A stretch of DNA of 64,000 bases from Bacteroidia bacterium (GTDB lineage Bacteria > Bacteroidota > Bacteroidia > J057 > JADKCL01): contig JACJYV010000005.1 in the NCBI GenBank assembly GCA_020635905.1, forward strand, positions 62,001 to 126,000, written 5' to 3'. Position numbers and translations under genes: made by a program. Below are positions 7,826 to 16,604 of this stretch, one piece after another; the first letter of the stretch is position 1, and each line of letters begins with the position of its first letter. The notes under the pieces are model-generated. The model ran no database searches and was not told the origin of the DNA. It saw only the letters and a list, made by a program, of their open reading frames with translations.

Positions 7826-9295
7826 CTGTTTTCGGCGCTGGGACACCCAAATCAGATTCCGAAGGATTTTAAAAGGTCGATTTGCTCCTGCTCCTTTGCC
7901 ATCAGGTAGGTATATGGTTCTTTTGACTGAGGCAAAGTCATTTTAAGGCCATAGATCGTTTTCAAAATTTCGATTGCCTTTTCTGGGCTGAGGCCTGTTT
8001 GTTTCTCTTTTAATTGTCGCTCGAACTCCTTGTAGACTTTGTAAGCGCAAAATGCAATGCATATATGTGATTCAATCCTTCCTCTTGAGACGATGGTAAA
8101 CTGCTGATCTTGAGTCAGTTTAGATATTCGATGCTTTCGTTGCCAGTTGCCTGTAGCCTTCGATGACGCTCTTTTGAGGTAGCAGTTCGTGATGTAACCC
8201 TCCGTCCCAGCGACTTACCTGGTCCCTTTGTCATAATCGATTGATCTTACTTCTCCTGTCATGAGAATTGATTATCTATTGTTAATGTTGTTTGGTCAAT
8301 TCTTTTCAGGTTCTTCTCAATTTTTATCCCTCTGTTGCGTTGTATTCATCTTTCTTGCCTTTAGGGTAACAAACCAGCCTTGTCTTCTAAACAGCACTCT
8401 TCCCTTCTAATTCAGTTTCAGTTCTCCTTTATTTCTTTGCCTTAATCTGAAGAAATTCTTCCTCTCATTGCGCGATATTGTCTTTTATAGGCCAGAATCT
8501 GCAATCACTACCAGTTTACCCAGATCATATTTCTCTTTGAACGCTTCAATGACCGGAATCATGGTGTGGCCTTCAAATTTATTCCCTTCGAAAATCTGGT
8601 ATGCCAACGGATAACCATAGTAGCTAACCAGCAGGCCCAAAAGAACCTGGGATGTTGGTGTTTGCCATCGGAGAATCCGGCCCGCCAGATCGTTTCCTCC
8701 AGCCTCAAAAAAAAAGATGACATCAAGCCTCTGGTTCCTCGCCCAGTACCTCAAGCGTATCCGATAACTAATCTTTTGACTTCTCTGGTCGTTGGCTTGT
8801 CCGTAAATAAATCTTTGTCACCTCATAGCTATTCCATTGAATTTAACGGTAATCTGCTGTTTTTACTAGTGGAAAAACCAACCGGATTGCACAGCAAACA
8901 TCATCGGGATCAGAAACCATCTCGAAAAACGCAAATACAGATTAAAAGTTGAACTTTATGAAGATGGGAATCGAGTGTTTGGATAAAGTGGCGGTCCTCA
9001 CCGATGACAAAATCCATTGCCATCTGACCATGAATCCGCAAAATCATTTGTTTCCCCTTCTCAACCAACAACTCCACCTCATCCGCATCCGAACTACTTC
9101 CGACGGTCTTCAGAACCCGGTATCGCCCTTGGCTCTTATCTATAATCTGAACACTGACTATCCCGGATCGATTTGGCTTTTTGCGAACAAACATCCACAA
9201 AGATAGTCTGGGACACCCAAAACAATCCAAAAATCATCCAAATCAACGCCCATTCAATGATTTTGCCGAAAACTTGGAAAAAGTGCCGAAGACAG
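7826..9295 (-). mobile_element. decayed IS1634-family insertion sequence, 1470 bp
   Basis: The element is bounded by imperfect inverted repeats: CTGTTTTCGGCGCT at 7826-7839 and, read from the other end (9295 inward), CTGTCTTCGGCACT, 12 of 14 identical. It is flanked by an 84-bp direct repeat. The single gene is on the minus strand and is a broken IS1634-type DDE transposase. A second 14-bp motif, CTGGGACACCCAAA, occurs inside both ends in the same orientation (7838-7851 and 9208-9221). Long, variable-length target duplications are a published peculiarity of the founding IS1634 of Mycoplasma mycoides, which fits the unusual repeat length. It is non-autonomous as it stands. Confidence 0.88.
7852..9194 (-). 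pseudogene. IS1634-family transposase, multiply disrupted
   Basis: Reading the minus strand from ATG 9194, the N-terminus (MFVRKKPNRSGIVSVQI, VLKTVGSSSDADEVELL, DFVIGEDRHFIQTL) is typical of the family. It breaks off near 8910. The middle resumes around 8754-8485 with PTSQVLLGLLVSYYGYPLAY, FEGNKFEGHTMIPV and VVIADSGL (a DDE aspartate). It dissolves into frameshifted fragments, including YPKGKKDEYN-like and YITN...VIEGYRQL pieces spread over two frames. It ends with a clean C-terminus (IESHICIAFCAYKVYKEFE ... LLKSFGI) and a TGA at 7852. Only about 150 bp separate the first two blocks, where intact relatives have far more, so there is also an internal deletion. No functional product is expected. 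Confidence 0.88.
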
Positions 9296-9379
9296 GAGTG
9301 CGGAATGGAAAATTAACCCAGAAGATCCTTCAGCGCCCCTTTAATTTCAGGAAATTTGAATTGATACCCAGCCTTTTTC
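9296..9379. repeat. 84-bp target-site duplication, right copy
   Basis: Second copy of 7742-7825 with one substitution. This copy holds the functional 3' end of the epimerase gene (stop at 9313-9315 on the minus strand) plus a dead copy of the CDF stop region. It starts immediately after the right inverted repeat of the insertion. Confidence 0.93.
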
Positions 9380-10203
9380 AGGACGTCCGGGATAAGGTTA
9401 TAACCACCCCAGGCTACAATGGAGGCTTCCCCAAGCAATATTTCAAGGGCAAAACGGGGCACATGAAAAAGATTGGGCCGATGCATGACCGAAGCCAGCG
9501 CATCTGAAAAAGTCTGGGCATTGGTGAAGGTGGGCGCCACCAGATTAACAGGCCCGGAAATAAATTCATTTTCAACCACAAAGTCGGTGGCCAGGGCCCA
9601 GTCCTCCATGTGAATCCAGGGAAATCCCTGTTTTCCATCCCCAATCGGGCCACCCACAAACATGGAATAAGGCTTCATGATCTCCTTGAGCGGGCCTCCG
9701 TCCCTCCCCATAACCACGCCTGTACGCAGGATCACCGTGCGGGTATCCGCCCCCTGAGAGGAGTCCTCCCATAACTTGCAGACTTCAGCCATGAAGTCCT
9801 CGCCTGCCGGGCCGGTTTCGTCCAGGGGTTCTTCGCCCGGATCACCTCCGTAATAGCCAATGGCCGATCCGGCCAGAAAAACCTTCGGTTTTTCCATTTG
9901 CCCGTTGATGAATTCAACACAGGCTTTCGCGGCCCGTTCACGGCTGTCCTTCACCACTTTTTTCCAGGCATCTGTCCAGCGCTTGTCGGCGATGCCTGCC
10001 CCGGCCAGATTCAGCACCACATCCACCGGACCGATGCTTTGGGGAATGGTTTTTCCATCCCATTGCTCAAAAGTAAGTCCCTTGCGGTTGGACAGCTTCG
10101 CACCGCGGGAAAGGATGATCACTTCATTTCCCCTTTGCTTCAACAGGTGATCTGTGTAGTAAGTGCCGATGAATCCGGTGCCCCCGGTGATGAGGTATTT
10201 CAT
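9313..10203 (-). CDS. TIGR01777-family NAD(P)-dependent epimerase (YfcH/SDR39U1-like)
   Basis: Atypical extended short-chain dehydrogenase. The Rossmann fold starts at once with ITGGTGFIG (residues 5-13). The family-typical VVLNLAGAGIADKRW, GSAIGYYG and ILRTGVVMGRDGG follow, then FPWIHMEDWA and a C-terminal DUF1731-like end (VPRFALEILLGE ... LIPDVLKKAGYQFKFP). The active-site YxxxK of classical members is altered (Y in IGYYG, no following lysine four residues on), as usual in this family, and substrate is unknown. 296 residues is full length. Its last 22 codons lie within the right copy of the IS target duplication. Ancestrally this gene converged with the CDF gene with about 4 bp overlap (TTAA). 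Confidence 0.9.
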   Translation of the reverse strand: MKYLITGGTGFIGTYYTDHLLKQRGNEVIILSRGAKLSNRKGLTFEQWDGKTIPQSIGPVDVVLNLAGAGIADKRWTDAWKKVVKDSRERAAKACVEFINGQMEKPKVFLAGSAIGYYGGDPGEEPLDETGPAGEDFMAEVCKLWEDSSQGADTRTVILRTGVVMGRDGGPLKEIMKPYSMFVGGPIGDGKQGFPWIHMEDWALATDFVVENEFISGPVNLVAPTFTNAQTFSDALASVMHRPNLFHVPRFALEILLGEASIVAWGGYNLIPDVLKKAGYQFKFPEIKGALKDLLG

Positions 10204-10664
10204 GGTGGTTTCTTTGAATCTAAAACCTAATCTACGGGAAAAAGTTCAGGCGACCTCGGGAAAGGGGCCGCCTGAGAAAAAAGGTGGTTAAATACAGATG
10301 AAAAGCAGCCTCTGGCTGCGGAGGAAAGGATTTTCCGGTCAGAAATTCCTTCTCATTTAAAACTAACCCTCAGAGAGGAAAAAGTTAAGTGAATTGCGTT
10401 CAGCGGTCAGAATCGATGGTTCAATGGTTGACAAAACTGAATTCTAAAACGTGAAAAGGCCCTTGCGGGCCTTTTCCGGGTTAAAATGTCCTTTCTTTAA
10501 TCGAAAGGAAAAAATCGGGATTCTTAAAATCCTGGGGATTGACAATTGAAAAGTTTGGGGTTTGGGTGAGGTCGGTAAGAATTTGCTCTGAAAGGTAAAA
10601 AGAACCCCGCTACAAAAAATGCACCGGGGTTTAAGTTGTCGTTTTTCGCGGTTAAATGGTGGAA
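10204..10664. other. intergenic region with two hairpins
   Basis: No gene is seen in these 461 bp. It holds the terminator at 10595-10631 and a perfect 10-bp stem with TTGC loop at 10453-10476 (GAAAAGGCCC/GGGCCTTTTC). The latter is followed on the minus strand by ACGTTTTAG, so it could be a second, weaker terminator in the minus direction. The remainder is featureless to me. Confidence 0.6.
10595..10631 (-). terminator. rho-independent terminator of the SHIVG-family T9SS gene
   Basis: On the minus strand AACCCCG (10631-10625) pairs with CGGGGTT (10609-10603) and is followed by CTTTTT. It lies 34 bp after the stop codon at 10665. Confidence 0.7.
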
Positions 10665-13496
10665 TTAGCGGGATAGTTTGATCAGCTTCTTCACGGTCCG
10701 GTCAGGGCCGTTGATGATTTCCGCAAAGTAAATTCCCGGAACCAGATCCCGCCCAAATCTGCCTTCCACTTTTCCCTTCCCTGCGGAGGAAATTACATGG
10801 CTTTCGAGCACCTCCCCATTCAGGCCGTAGATTTTCAAAATTACTTTTAAACTGTTGGCCTCAGGCAGGGAAAGATAAAATTCTCCGCTGAAAGGGTTGG
10901 GGAATACGGAAAGTGCACCTTGTTCTTCTATTGGATTGACCGCAGAAGACATATCCAGCTCGAGCCACCTTGAGTTGAGCAGGAATTTCAGTTCTGAGTA
11001 ACCAGGGTGGGCCGCATCCAGGGTAATGGTGGGCACACTGTCGGTTTTGGTGGAAATGAAGGGATGATCAGGATAAACCTGATAGGTTCCGTAATTCAGA
11101 TTTCCAAAATGAATGTGGCCCGTAGAGTCTGTGTAGGCATCATCCACAAAATAGCCCGTAGTGGCGCTGCGCAGAAAGAGGTGAATGCCTGGCATGGGAT
11201 CGCCAACCCCGGCAGTTTTGTTGGCACCCTGGGTGACAAAGCCACCAATGAAGCCTGGCCCACCGGGATTGCTGCCCAGAATACAACTGAAATTTACCTG
11301 GTATGGGGCACCTGAGCCTGGCAAAGCCACCGCATTATTCCAAAACAGGGTGGTGTCGTAGTAGGTCGGCATATTCATGGGATAGGTTGCCGAATCAGGA
11401 GTGGCTTTGATGAAGTAATTGGTCGAATTCTGGAGCACGCAGAAAGAATAATTTCCTTGTGAATCTGTGGTGGTGGTATCAAGGTTCCACAAATACCCCG
11501 AATTGGCATAATACCCAACCAGATGCACCACCTGATTGGCCAGGGGATACCCATTATAGGTTTTGATTTGGCCGTAAACGTCTGGAAATGTGTCGTTGGT
11601 GATTACCACTGTATCCACAAACTGGCAACCCTGGGCATTTTCCACCAGAATGCTGTAGGTGCCTGGTGTATTCACGTAAATGTGGGTTGTGGTATCTCCC
11701 GTGGACCACAGAGGATTCAGGAAACTTCCCATTGCGGCCAGCAGGATCTGAGGATTTCCCAGACAGGTTTTCAACTGAGTGGTTAAAGGTGCAGAAATCA
11801 GGCTTGCCGATGCAGGAGCCGTCTGGGCATTCACAGTTACATAATCATAATAGGAACAACCATTCCCATCCACGGCGGTCAGGGCATAGACTCCGGGAGC
11901 ATTAACAACCAGGGTATTCTGAGTGGAAAAATTGGACCAGGTGTAGGAAGTAAAACCTGGAGCAGCATTCAGGGTAATGGATTGACCCGGACAAAGGGCG
12001 AGAATTCCGTTGCCGCCCCCCGGGCTGATGAGGACCGAATTATTGATCCCGGGAATGACCAACGTGTCAATAATGGTATCCTGCAGGCTGCCGCCATTGC
12101 TGATGATCACCTGCCAGGCATAACTGCCGGGACCTGAAAAATTATGGGTAAAGCTGGAACTGGTGGAGGAAATCCCGCCCTGACCAGACCAGGTGTAGGT
12201 AAATGGACCTGTGCCCCCGCAAACAGAAGCAGAGAAGGTCCCTGTATTACAGGAAGTTATGCTGGCCGATGCACTCGACAGACCGCTTCCGCCCCCGCTG
12301 CCTCCCACAATGATGGTGATTATGCGATCTTCCTGACCGTAGAGCGGACATACATTATCCTGGGCATGTACCATAAACTGATAGGTGCCACTGGCGGTCG
12401 GGGTCCAGCAAAAGCGGGCGGTGGGATTCTGGCCGGTAACCACATTTTGAATGGATGAATTTGAGGCATCCGCGAAGGTTGCTCCCGCAATATTCTGGTC
12501 CCAGATCAGGGAAACGGTATCTGTCAGGTTCGGGTCCGTGACGGGAATGTCGAAGCAAAAGGAAGAATTTCCGCAAACTTCCACCGTCCAGGGGTTGACC
12601 AGATTGGCGTTAACCAGATTGGTCAGGCCGCTCATGGTGGGATTATCATTGGATCCACAATTCATCATGGAAACCTGAACGTCCCGAACGTAGGTATTGA
12701 TCAGAACACCATTTCTCCATTCGTTTACATAAATACAAAGTACTCCCACCACCACATTTCCAGGATTTGCCACCAAATTCAGGGTGCCGTCCAGGGGATC
12801 AATACTTACATTCCAGGACGGACCAAGGGGAGAACTGGCCGAAAATCCTCCTGCATAGCCCACCGGGTTGCCTGCACCCTGATAGCAGGGGCCAAGGGAA
12901 TAGGAAAGAGAATCGCCATCCTGATCGTAGGCACCCTGGCTTACCGTATAATCTGAACCCGTGCATCCCATGAGGAAGGGAATGTTATTGTATTCGGGAG
13001 AATTATTCTGGACCGCGTTAATATTATTGATGGTGATGGAATTTACATAGATAGTCGAATTTGCAGCCCCTGAAGTAATGGAGGCATTTCGGCAGCACTC
13101 TGTCCAGACAAGATTAAACATACAGGACCCGGCCGAACACATGTCATAATCCCGGTACCAATAGAACTCTTCCACCCCGTTGATGATCGCATTTGGATTG
13201 CCACAATAGGTCAGGGCCGACGGACAAATGGGGGTAACTTCGGCTGTTACCTGTGCGGACCAGTTGGTAATAGGGGTTGGAACTGCGCAACCGCTGGAGT
13301 TTGGTACAAATACTACGTTGGGGTTAATCCCCGTTGCGCCCGTGCAATCACGATAAGTGCGCTGGTGAATCCTGAGGGTACAGGAATTCAGATACTGATA
13401 GGTGAGGGATATTCCCACTATGTGTGAGGCAAGGATTTCATTGATCCCGCCAAACAACAGAAAAAGGGACAACAGAAGGATAGAAATTCTTTTCAT
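10665..13496 (-). CDS. secreted SHIVG-family T9SS protein
   Basis: A cell-surface or released protein of 943 residues, function unknown. The start is set at ATG 13496, where a signal peptide begins (MKRISILLLSLFLLFGG ... ASHIVG); the frame is open 28 codons further up without coding character. The N-terminal ~330 residues show the hallmarks of a large Bacteroidota family that begins with SHIVG: YRDCTG, TECCRN, NNSPEYNNIPF, DQDGDSLSYSL and NEWRNGVLINTYVRDVQ. The middle has PKD/Ig-like strands and a carboxypeptidase-regulatory-like segment (NGYPLANQVVHLVG ... TTTTDSQGNYSF). It ends with a T9SS type A sorting domain (SVFPNPFSGEFYLSLPE ... GIYFAEIINGPDRTVKKLIK). A terminator follows. A shorter relative lies at 55711-56817. 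Confidence 0.88.
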   Translation of the reverse strand: MKRISILLLSLFLLFGGINEILASHIVGISLTYQYLNSCTLRIHQRTYRDCTGATGINPNVVFVPNSSGCAVPTPITNWSAQVTAEVTPICPSALTYCGNPNAIINGVEEFYWYRDYDMCSAGSCMFNLVWTECCRNASITSGAANSTIYVNSITINNINAVQNNSPEYNNIPFLMGCTGSDYTVSQGAYDQDGDSLSYSLGPCYQGAGNPVGYAGGFSASSPLGPSWNVSIDPLDGTLNLVANPGNVVVGVLCIYVNEWRNGVLINTYVRDVQVSMMNCGSNDNPTMSGLTNLVNANLVNPWTVEVCGNSSFCFDIPVTDPNLTDTVSLIWDQNIAGATFADASNSSIQNVVTGQNPTARFCWTPTASGTYQFMVHAQDNVCPLYGQEDRIITIIVGGSGGGSGLSSASASITSCNTGTFSASVCGGTGPFTYTWSGQGGISSTSSSFTHNFSGPGSYAWQVIISNGGSLQDTIIDTLVIPGINNSVLISPGGGNGILALCPGQSITLNAAPGFTSYTWSNFSTQNTLVVNAPGVYALTAVDGNGCSYYDYVTVNAQTAPASASLISAPLTTQLKTCLGNPQILLAAMGSFLNPLWSTGDTTTHIYVNTPGTYSILVENAQGCQFVDTVVITNDTFPDVYGQIKTYNGYPLANQVVHLVGYYANSGYLWNLDTTTTDSQGNYSFCVLQNSTNYFIKATPDSATYPMNMPTYYDTTLFWNNAVALPGSGAPYQVNFSCILGSNPGGPGFIGGFVTQGANKTAGVGDPMPGIHLFLRSATTGYFVDDAYTDSTGHIHFGNLNYGTYQVYPDHPFISTKTDSVPTITLDAAHPGYSELKFLLNSRWLELDMSSAVNPIEEQGALSVFPNPFSGEFYLSLPEANSLKVILKIYGLNGEVLESHVISSAGKGKVEGRFGRDLVPGIYFAEIINGPDRTVKKLIKLSR

Positions 13497-13660
13497 GAAA
13501 ATAATGCTAAAGTGGTCTTTACGAAAATAACCCATTCTTTCCCACTTCGGGGAATATCTGGCTGAATTGCAGAAATTCAAACCTGAACGGGCACGATCTG
13601 CCTTTCAGCTTCAGAAAAGGAAAGGCTTGCCTGAAAATCCATTTTACCCTGTACAGAACC

Positions 13661-14302
13661 TCAATCCAGGGTACTGGCAGGATTGCCAAACACTTTTTCA
13701 CCTGCTTTCACTTCCCGCAAAACCACCGCTCCGGCCCCAATCAGGGCGCCTTTGCCTACTTTTACTCCCGGGTAAATTATCGCACCCGTCCCGATGAAAA
13801 CTTCGTCCGCAATTTCCACATTTCCGCCAATGCGAACGCCAGCGCTCAGGGTGCAAAAGCTGCCTATGACAGCATCAGGGTCCACAGAAACGTGGCTGTT
13901 GAAGATGTTTCCATCTCCTACTTTCGCGTTGGCATTGATGACCACACCCGCATTCAGAATATTCCCGAAACCCATGGCCACATAGGGAGAAACCACGGAA
14001 AAGCCGTGCAGGCAATTGACTGGCGGGCGGCCCGCCAGCTTGCCTACGGCAAGGGATACCTCGCGACGCTGGGCTATTTCGCCCCAGGTAATGATGTAAT
14101 CGATGCCTTCGTCCTTGAGCATGCGCAGGACATCCCCGTCTGAAGCCTGGCCAAACACAGAAACGTCATTGAAATCCTTTCCAATTTGCTCAGGATCGTT
14201 GGTCACGACTCCCAGCGGGAAAACCTCAATGGAATTGAAAATATCGAGGGTAATGCGGGCTTCTGCGCCTGATCCAAAGATGATAACGGGTTTATTCTCC
14301 AT
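13661..14302 (-). CDS. NeuD/PglD-like sugar O-acyltransferase, left-handed beta-helix
   Basis: The 213-residue protein starts with a Rossmann-like PglD N domain (VIIFGSGAEARITLDIF). It continues into hexapeptide repeats (GFGNILNAGVVINANAKVGDGNIFNSHVSVDP ...) that form a left-handed beta-helix, ending VFGNPASTLD. This is the layout of acetyl-CoA-dependent sialic acid or UDP-sugar acyltransferases. The histidine of the usual catalytic HxSH motif is retained in NSHVSVDPDAVIG. ATG 14302 was chosen because a promoter sits just above it. The open frame above to 14389 overlaps the DUF2851 stop and is rejected. No sugar biosynthesis genes are nearby, so the substrate is open. Confidence 0.85.
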   Translation of the reverse strand: MENKPVIIFGSGAEARITLDIFNSIEVFPLGVVTNDPEQIGKDFNDVSVFGQASDGDVLRMLKDEGIDYIITWGEIAQRREVSLAVGKLAGRPPVNCLHGFSVVSPYVAMGFGNILNAGVVINANAKVGDGNIFNSHVSVDPDAVIGSFCTLSAGVRIGGNVEIADEVFIGTGAIIYPGVKVGKGALIGAGAVVLREVKAGEKVFGNPASTLD

Positions 14303-14327
14303 TTTTTTGCGAATGAATTTTGTGCCG

Positions 14328-14359
14328 CAAAGATAGCTGACCTTCTTTGTTTTAAGAAA
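14328..14359 (-). promoter_or_regulatory. promoter of the NeuD-like gene
   Basis: On the minus strand TTTC (14359-14356), a 20-bp spacer and TATCTTTG (14335-14328) match TTTG-N20-TAnnTTTG with one change in the -33 box. It sits about 25 bp upstream of ATG 14302. Confidence 0.6.
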
Positions 14360-14385
14360 TTTCCTGAAAAATTGAGGGTAATCAT

Positions 14386-15681
14386 TCAAAAAACCTCCTC
14401 TGGTTCAAGGCTTTTGGGAGCAATCAGGGCCTGCCCAATGCCACAATCTATGCACCTTCGGGCGTTGCACCAGTCTTTTTTCAGCCCGATCATACCCTGG
14501 GTGTGGAGGGCATTTTCTGCAGGAAAGCCATGTTGCTTTAATTCAGCAGTAATCTTATTATTCTCGCCAGGCAATTTTTCCAGGCGATTGGCAATCATTT
14601 CGCCCCCGTCGTCTCGGCCATGCGCCCGGTAATACAACCAGGCCAGAGGAATCAGGGTGTTGATCAGGATGGAAATTTTGACATCGTGACCCAGGGTTTT
14701 GGGCAGATAGGGGCTTTCCTTGAAAAAACGATAATGCGTTTCCCAATAAGAAGAGGCGTGAATGGGGGTATGCAACAGGCGGTCAATGTGATCGGCCAGC
14801 ATGAGCTCGCTAAGAGCGGGAAAACGGTGCAGGATGAGAGCCAGTTGGGAAAGGCGAAGGGTGGGAAAGGACACGGGACGCATGCGCAGGAAACGAATGG
14901 GCCAGGGTACGGGGTGCAGGTCGTGCTTTTGGGACAAAAATTCCCATTGAAATTTCAATTCACGGAAATAATCGTCCTGGCCTTTCTGGCCAGCCAGCAT
15001 GCCCGACATGCCAAACAAAAGCGCTTCCAGAGCTGGAAGCTGGCGGGCATATTTGCGCAGAATGCGCAAGGGCATATTTTGGGCCAGGGCCCGAAAAGCA
15101 TCGCGGTTGGCGGTGCCGCCCATGGCAGCGGCTATTTCCTCCCAGAGCACCTGCTCCCAATCCGTGACCGTGCCTGAAAGGCGGTCGAGAAACTGCTGGG
15201 CTTTTTCTTCCATCCGCTCCACTCCTACCCGCTCAATCCAGTGGAGTTTGCGCAGAAAAGATACCTTTTTCAGTTGGGATTTGCAGGGAAAATGGTCCTG
15301 AGAAAGCCAGAGGCGGTCAAATGCGTGCAAAAGGGCAGGGGGAACCCGGCCTTTCAGTTCGATTTCAGGAATGCGGGTTCCGTCCTGACGGATGATTCCC
15401 ACCCCGTCGCTTTCCCACACCACATGCAGCACCACCCCGTTGTAAAGGGGATCATTCTGGTGCCCATGGGCGTACCAATCACCCGTTTTGAGGTGAATTT
15501 CCACCTGCCCGTTCCAGTCAAGGTAGCCTATGCGCAGGCGGGCATGGCTGAAATCAGGGCCCTGGTCAAAGTTGAGAAAGCCCTGGTGAATGAGGTGAAC
15601 CACGTCCCCGTCAATGGTGCGAAGCTGGCGAAATTCAAAGTTGAGGGTCTTCCAGATAAAATGGAGCAATTCTTCTTTCAT
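14386..15681 (-). CDS. DUF2851 family protein
   Basis: A 431-residue cytoplasmic protein of the Bacteroidota-typical DUF2851 family; no function is established. Recognised from the conserved opening (EELLHFIWKTLNF, LRTIDGDVVHLIHQGFLN, NFDQGPDFSHARLRI, GQVEIHLKTGDWYAHGHQ) and from the cysteine-bearing end (WCNARRCIDCGIGQALI). The N-terminal part with GQVEIH and HGHQNDPLYNGVVLHVVWE has conserved His/Asp/Glu residues that could suit a metal-dependent nuclease-like or hydrolase-like active site. That is inference only. The ATG at 15681 is followed by full-length homology. A -7 box lies 49 bp upstream. Confidence 0.85.
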   Translation of the reverse strand: MKEELLHFIWKTLNFEFRQLRTIDGDVVHLIHQGFLNFDQGPDFSHARLRIGYLDWNGQVEIHLKTGDWYAHGHQNDPLYNGVVLHVVWESDGVGIIRQDGTRIPEIELKGRVPPALLHAFDRLWLSQDHFPCKSQLKKVSFLRKLHWIERVGVERMEEKAQQFLDRLSGTVTDWEQVLWEEIAAAMGGTANRDAFRALAQNMPLRILRKYARQLPALEALLFGMSGMLAGQKGQDDYFRELKFQWEFLSQKHDLHPVPWPIRFLRMRPVSFPTLRLSQLALILHRFPALSELMLADHIDRLLHTPIHASSYWETHYRFFKESPYLPKTLGHDVKISILINTLIPLAWLYYRAHGRDDGGEMIANRLEKLPGENNKITAELKQHGFPAENALHTQGMIGLKKDWCNARRCIDCGIGQALIAPKSLEPEEVF

Positions 15682-15729
15682 GGCTGAAAGATGGAGGGCT
15701 CTTCAGGATAAAAAATGGAAAGGAGTTCC

Positions 15730-15737
15730 CAAAAGTA
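15730..15737 (-). promoter_or_regulatory. -7 box upstream of the DUF2851 gene
   Basis: TACTTTTG on the minus strand fits TAnnTTTG exactly. No TTTG was found at the right distance upstream (nearest is 25 bp away), so only half of the promoter is supported. Confidence 0.35.
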
Positions 15738-15839
15738 ACAGGCTGCGCAACTATTATTCCCCCAAAAAACATATTAATGGGCCATTTTCAGCGCATTTTG
15801 GTAACATTCTTTAACCACATTTTTCTGAAATTATTTTTA

Positions 15840-15961
15840 GGGCTCCTCAAAAAACTTTGAATCTCTGCGTTGGACTTGTTTCAGAAATGCTCATTTACCT
15901 CAGTAAACTCCGCTTTCTTCAACTACGTCCGCCTTGACCTTCTTTGTTTTTAGAGGTGCCC
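15840..15961 (+). repeat. dispersed inverted-repeat element, copy A (122 bp)
   Basis: Left end GGGCTCCTCAAAAAAC (15840-15855) and right end GTTTTTAGAGGTGCCC (15946-15961) are inverted repeats, 14 of 16 matching. The interior shares TCTGCGTTGGACTTG and CGTCCGCCTTGA with copy B at 28642-28776. The centre is shorter and different from copies B and C. It fills the gap between the DUF2851 gene and the paralogue array. Confidence 0.8.
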
Positions 15962-15988
15962 TTTATAAAACGCCACTTTATAAAAAAA

Positions 15989-16588
15989 TCAATCATCATC
16001 ACTCAGCCCCGTACCTTCCAGAAAACGGATTCCCTCCATTCTTTCGGCCAGGTGGTGCATCAGTTCGACCACATCACAAATCCGGTCCACGCTGCCAAGA
16101 TGTGATTCCTCCACATACATAAAACGGCCCGGCAACAGCTCCAGCAAACCATTTACCTGCGGATCTGCCCAGATTTTCTGTAGCATATTTTTGGACTTTT
16201 CATCCAGCATTTTATCCTTCCATCCTTCGTGGTGGGTGCGGATCGTAAAATCCAGATCAATATCCAAAGGCTCCTGATTGCCATAACTCTTCAGCCCCAA
16301 AGAGTGAATGATTTCCTCTAAAAAATCGGCCCTGGAGATGGAAAGAAAATTTTTCTCAGGGTTATTTACCTGCATGCTCAGGTTCACGGAAGGAGGATTT
16401 CCAGGCGGAATTTCATCCATACTCATATTCAGGATAACCCGGCGGCCGTGAAAATCGTCCTGAATTTCAGGATACCTGGGGTGATATGATGTGTAATTCC
16501 CCTTTTTGACTTCCAGGCTCAGCCTTTGGCCAATTTCCATGGTTTTTCGCTCCAATTCTTCCTGCAGAGGGGTTAATCCTTTTGCCAT
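15989..16588 (-). CDS. paralogue array member 7 (last), unknown function
   Basis: A 199-residue soluble protein. ATG 16588 is preferred over the frame's first ATG (16654), which would overlap the preceding gene. It shares the array pattern: an N-terminal helix (LERKTMEIGQRLSLEV), a strand block HPRYPEIQDDFHGRRVILN, VNNPEKNFLSISRADF, the LDIDLDFTIRTH core, LQKIWADPQVNGLLELLPGR, and the closing helix VVELMHHLAERMEGIRF. Unlike most siblings it ends in a bare acidic GLSDDD. Directly behind the TGA stop the frame would continue F-F-Y, so an aromatic tail may have been lost. Placed 16 bp after member 6. Confidence 0.75.
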   Translation of the reverse strand: MAKGLTPLQEELERKTMEIGQRLSLEVKKGNYTSYHPRYPEIQDDFHGRRVILNMSMDEIPPGNPPSVNLSMQVNNPEKNFLSISRADFLEEIIHSLGLKSYGNQEPLDIDLDFTIRTHHEGWKDKMLDEKSKNMLQKIWADPQVNGLLELLPGRFMYVEESHLGSVDRICDVVELMHHLAERMEGIRFLEGTGLSDDD

Positions 16589-16604
16589 AATTTGTGTGTG
16601 ATTG

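Noticed and set aside
8566..8952. 128-codon plus-strand frame inside the insertion
   Set aside because: It is antisense to recognisable transposase fragments (FEGNKFEGHTM, VVIADSGL) and has no features of its own.
10453..10476. Perfect hairpin as the terminator of the epimerase gene
   Set aside because: It lies upstream of that gene, not downstream. It can only serve the minus-strand T9SS gene as a second terminator and lacks a proper T-run.
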